5,374 bases of DNA from Nitrososphaerota archaeon (GTDB lineage Archaea > Thermoproteota > Nitrososphaeria > Nitrososphaerales > Nitrosopumilaceae), in assembly GCA_028867395.1 (NCBI GenBank), contig JAGWGO010000120.1:1-5374 (forward strand), read 5' to 3'. Below, piece by piece: positions 4,763-5,374 of this stretch. Made by a program: the position numbers and the translations under genes. A model generated the notes under the pieces. It was not told where the DNA came from, did no database searches, and saw nothing but the letters and a program-made list of their open reading frames with translations. Every line of letters starts with the position of its first letter. The first letter of the stretch is position 1.

Positions 4763-4954
4763 ATGAGGCAAGAGACAGAATTTGGTTCGTATGCATGGAT
4801 ACTTACTCATGCAGTGGCAATAGATACAAACAAGCCAAGCATTTCATATGCAAAACAAAACACGGCCATTGTAACAGACGTGTTTCTCATGATTCTATGC
4901 AAAGCATTTTCAGGTGCGAGAACAACCGATGCACAACAAGATTCTACAGATTGA
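4763..4954 (+). CDS. Doubtful small protein, 63 residues
   Basis: I do not recognise this protein. It begins MRQETEFGSYAWILTHAVAI and is mixed in character, with one cysteine and a moderately hydrophobic stretch (TAIVTDVFLMILCKAF, 35-50) too polar to be a sure membrane helix. Support comes from the TATA-like box about 25 bases before the ATG, codon use rich in GCA, ACA and ATA like the neighbours, and a stop 30 bases short of the convergent gene. Against it, another frame on the same strand is open from a TTG at 4723 to 5025. That frame encodes 100 residues with paired cysteines (VCMDTYSC, CKTKHGHC, CENNRC) that could bind zinc, but it would overlap the 3' end of the convergent gene by 41 bases. 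At most one of the two is likely real, and either could be a decayed gene. Confidence 0.35.
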   Translation: MRQETEFGSYAWILTHAVAIDTNKPSISYAKQNTAIVTDVFLMILCKAFSGARTTDAQQDSTD

Positions 4955-4984
4955 TTACGAAAGACTCTATCCTAGAATTTCATC

Positions 4985-5374
4985 TTATGGAGTGTTCAGA
5001 TGATATCCTTCACAGGCAAAACTAGTAGTCTCGCGATATTCTGTCTGGTCCTCTGATCCCATCCTGTAATCTTCCTTGTTGCTGTCAGCATACATCCAAT
5101 ATGACCCGATCTGGCACCTGTCATACTGTATGGTATAGAGCAGTGTGCCGTCGCCTGTCAGCACGTCAATGTTGGTGTCAAAGGTTGGCGTAACCTCGCC
5201 GTTGTTGTAATAACTGGCAATCAAGATTGCAGATGATACTATCTGGTAGAACGGTTCCTTGTCCTTGCTTGGTAGGTCTACTAGCTGAAACTGAGGCGTT
5301 ACGTTGGTTGTGTGTGTTGCAAGCCTAGCTGTCTGCACGGTCTGTCCCAGTCCCACAAACCTCTCAAACGAATT
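4985..5374 (-). CDS. Hypothetical protein, C-terminal part, probably exported; partial
   Basis: The frame is open from the right edge to TAA at 4987-4985, giving 129 residues of a protein whose N-terminus lies outside the window. A GTG at 5356 is internal: the frame continues in step upstream (SFERFVGLG), so it is not taken as the start. The segment is rich in Thr, Asn, Asp and Tyr with few lysines, contains FQLVDLPSKDKEPFYQIV (29-46 of the visible part), a beta-rich stretch (FDTNIDVLTGDGTLLYTIQYD) and two cysteines (Cys87, Cys121) that could form a disulfide. This resembles the extracytoplasmic proteins common in thaumarchaeal genomes, but no named domain is recognised. Export is inferred from composition, because a signal peptide would lie outside the window. 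Confidence 0.75.
   Translation of the reverse strand, partial: NSFERFVGLGQTVQTARLATHTTNVTPQFQLVDLPSKDKEPFYQIVSSAILIASYYNNGEVTPTFDTNIDVLTGDGTLLYTIQYDRCQIGSYWMYADSNKEDYRMGSEDQTEYRETTSFACEGYHLNTP

Overview
This window looks like a chromosomal segment from an archaeon, most probably an ammonia-oxidising thaumarchaeon (Nitrososphaerota, Nitrosopumilus/Nitrosotenuis-like). The evidence is compact, moderately AT-rich coding DNA, A/T-rich TATA-like boxes centred about 23-28 bases upstream of the start codons with no Shine-Dalgarno sequences (leaderless mRNAs), frequent TTG and GTG starts, and archaeal-type protein families. No ribosomal or ammonia-oxidation marker is present, so the lineage is an inference. 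There is no CRISPR array, insertion sequence, rRNA or tRNA that I can recognise.

Layout. Bases 1-622 (minus) hold the N-terminal half of purD, cut by the left edge and starting with TTG. Bases 707-880 (minus) encode a 57-residue HicB-like antitoxin-type protein that lacks the usual C-terminal part, and its stop codon lies in an 18-base palindrome. Bases 935-1666 (minus) encode a 243-residue FMN-binding split-barrel (pyridoxamine oxidase-like) protein. A divergent intergenic region follows. On the plus strand come an unrecognised 98-residue soluble protein (1803-2099) and a 76-residue two-helix membrane protein (2155-2385), then endonuclease V (2547-3161), then a possible RelE/ParE-like protein (3279-3578) without a visible antitoxin. 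Tail-to-tail with it is a small SWIM zinc-finger protein (3588-3890, minus). Its start is only 35 bases from that of a divergent SbcD-like/ICC-like metallophosphoesterase (3926-4675, plus). Next is a doubtful 63-residue ORF (4763-4954) behind a good TATA box and a striking inverted repeat. Last is the C-terminal part of a probably exported hypothetical protein (4985-5374, minus) that runs off the right edge.

How it fits together. Nearly every gene seems to have its own leaderless promoter, so this is a string of single-gene units rather than an operon. Endonuclease V (deaminated-base repair), the SWIM protein (the family includes recombination accessory factors) and the SbcD-like phosphoesterase could form a loose DNA-maintenance neighbourhood, but shared function is inference. 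I see no convincing new multi-gene system. The most interesting signals are regulatory: the overlapping divergent promoters at 3890-3926, three inverted repeats close to gene starts or ends, and two orphan toxin-antitoxin-like proteins.
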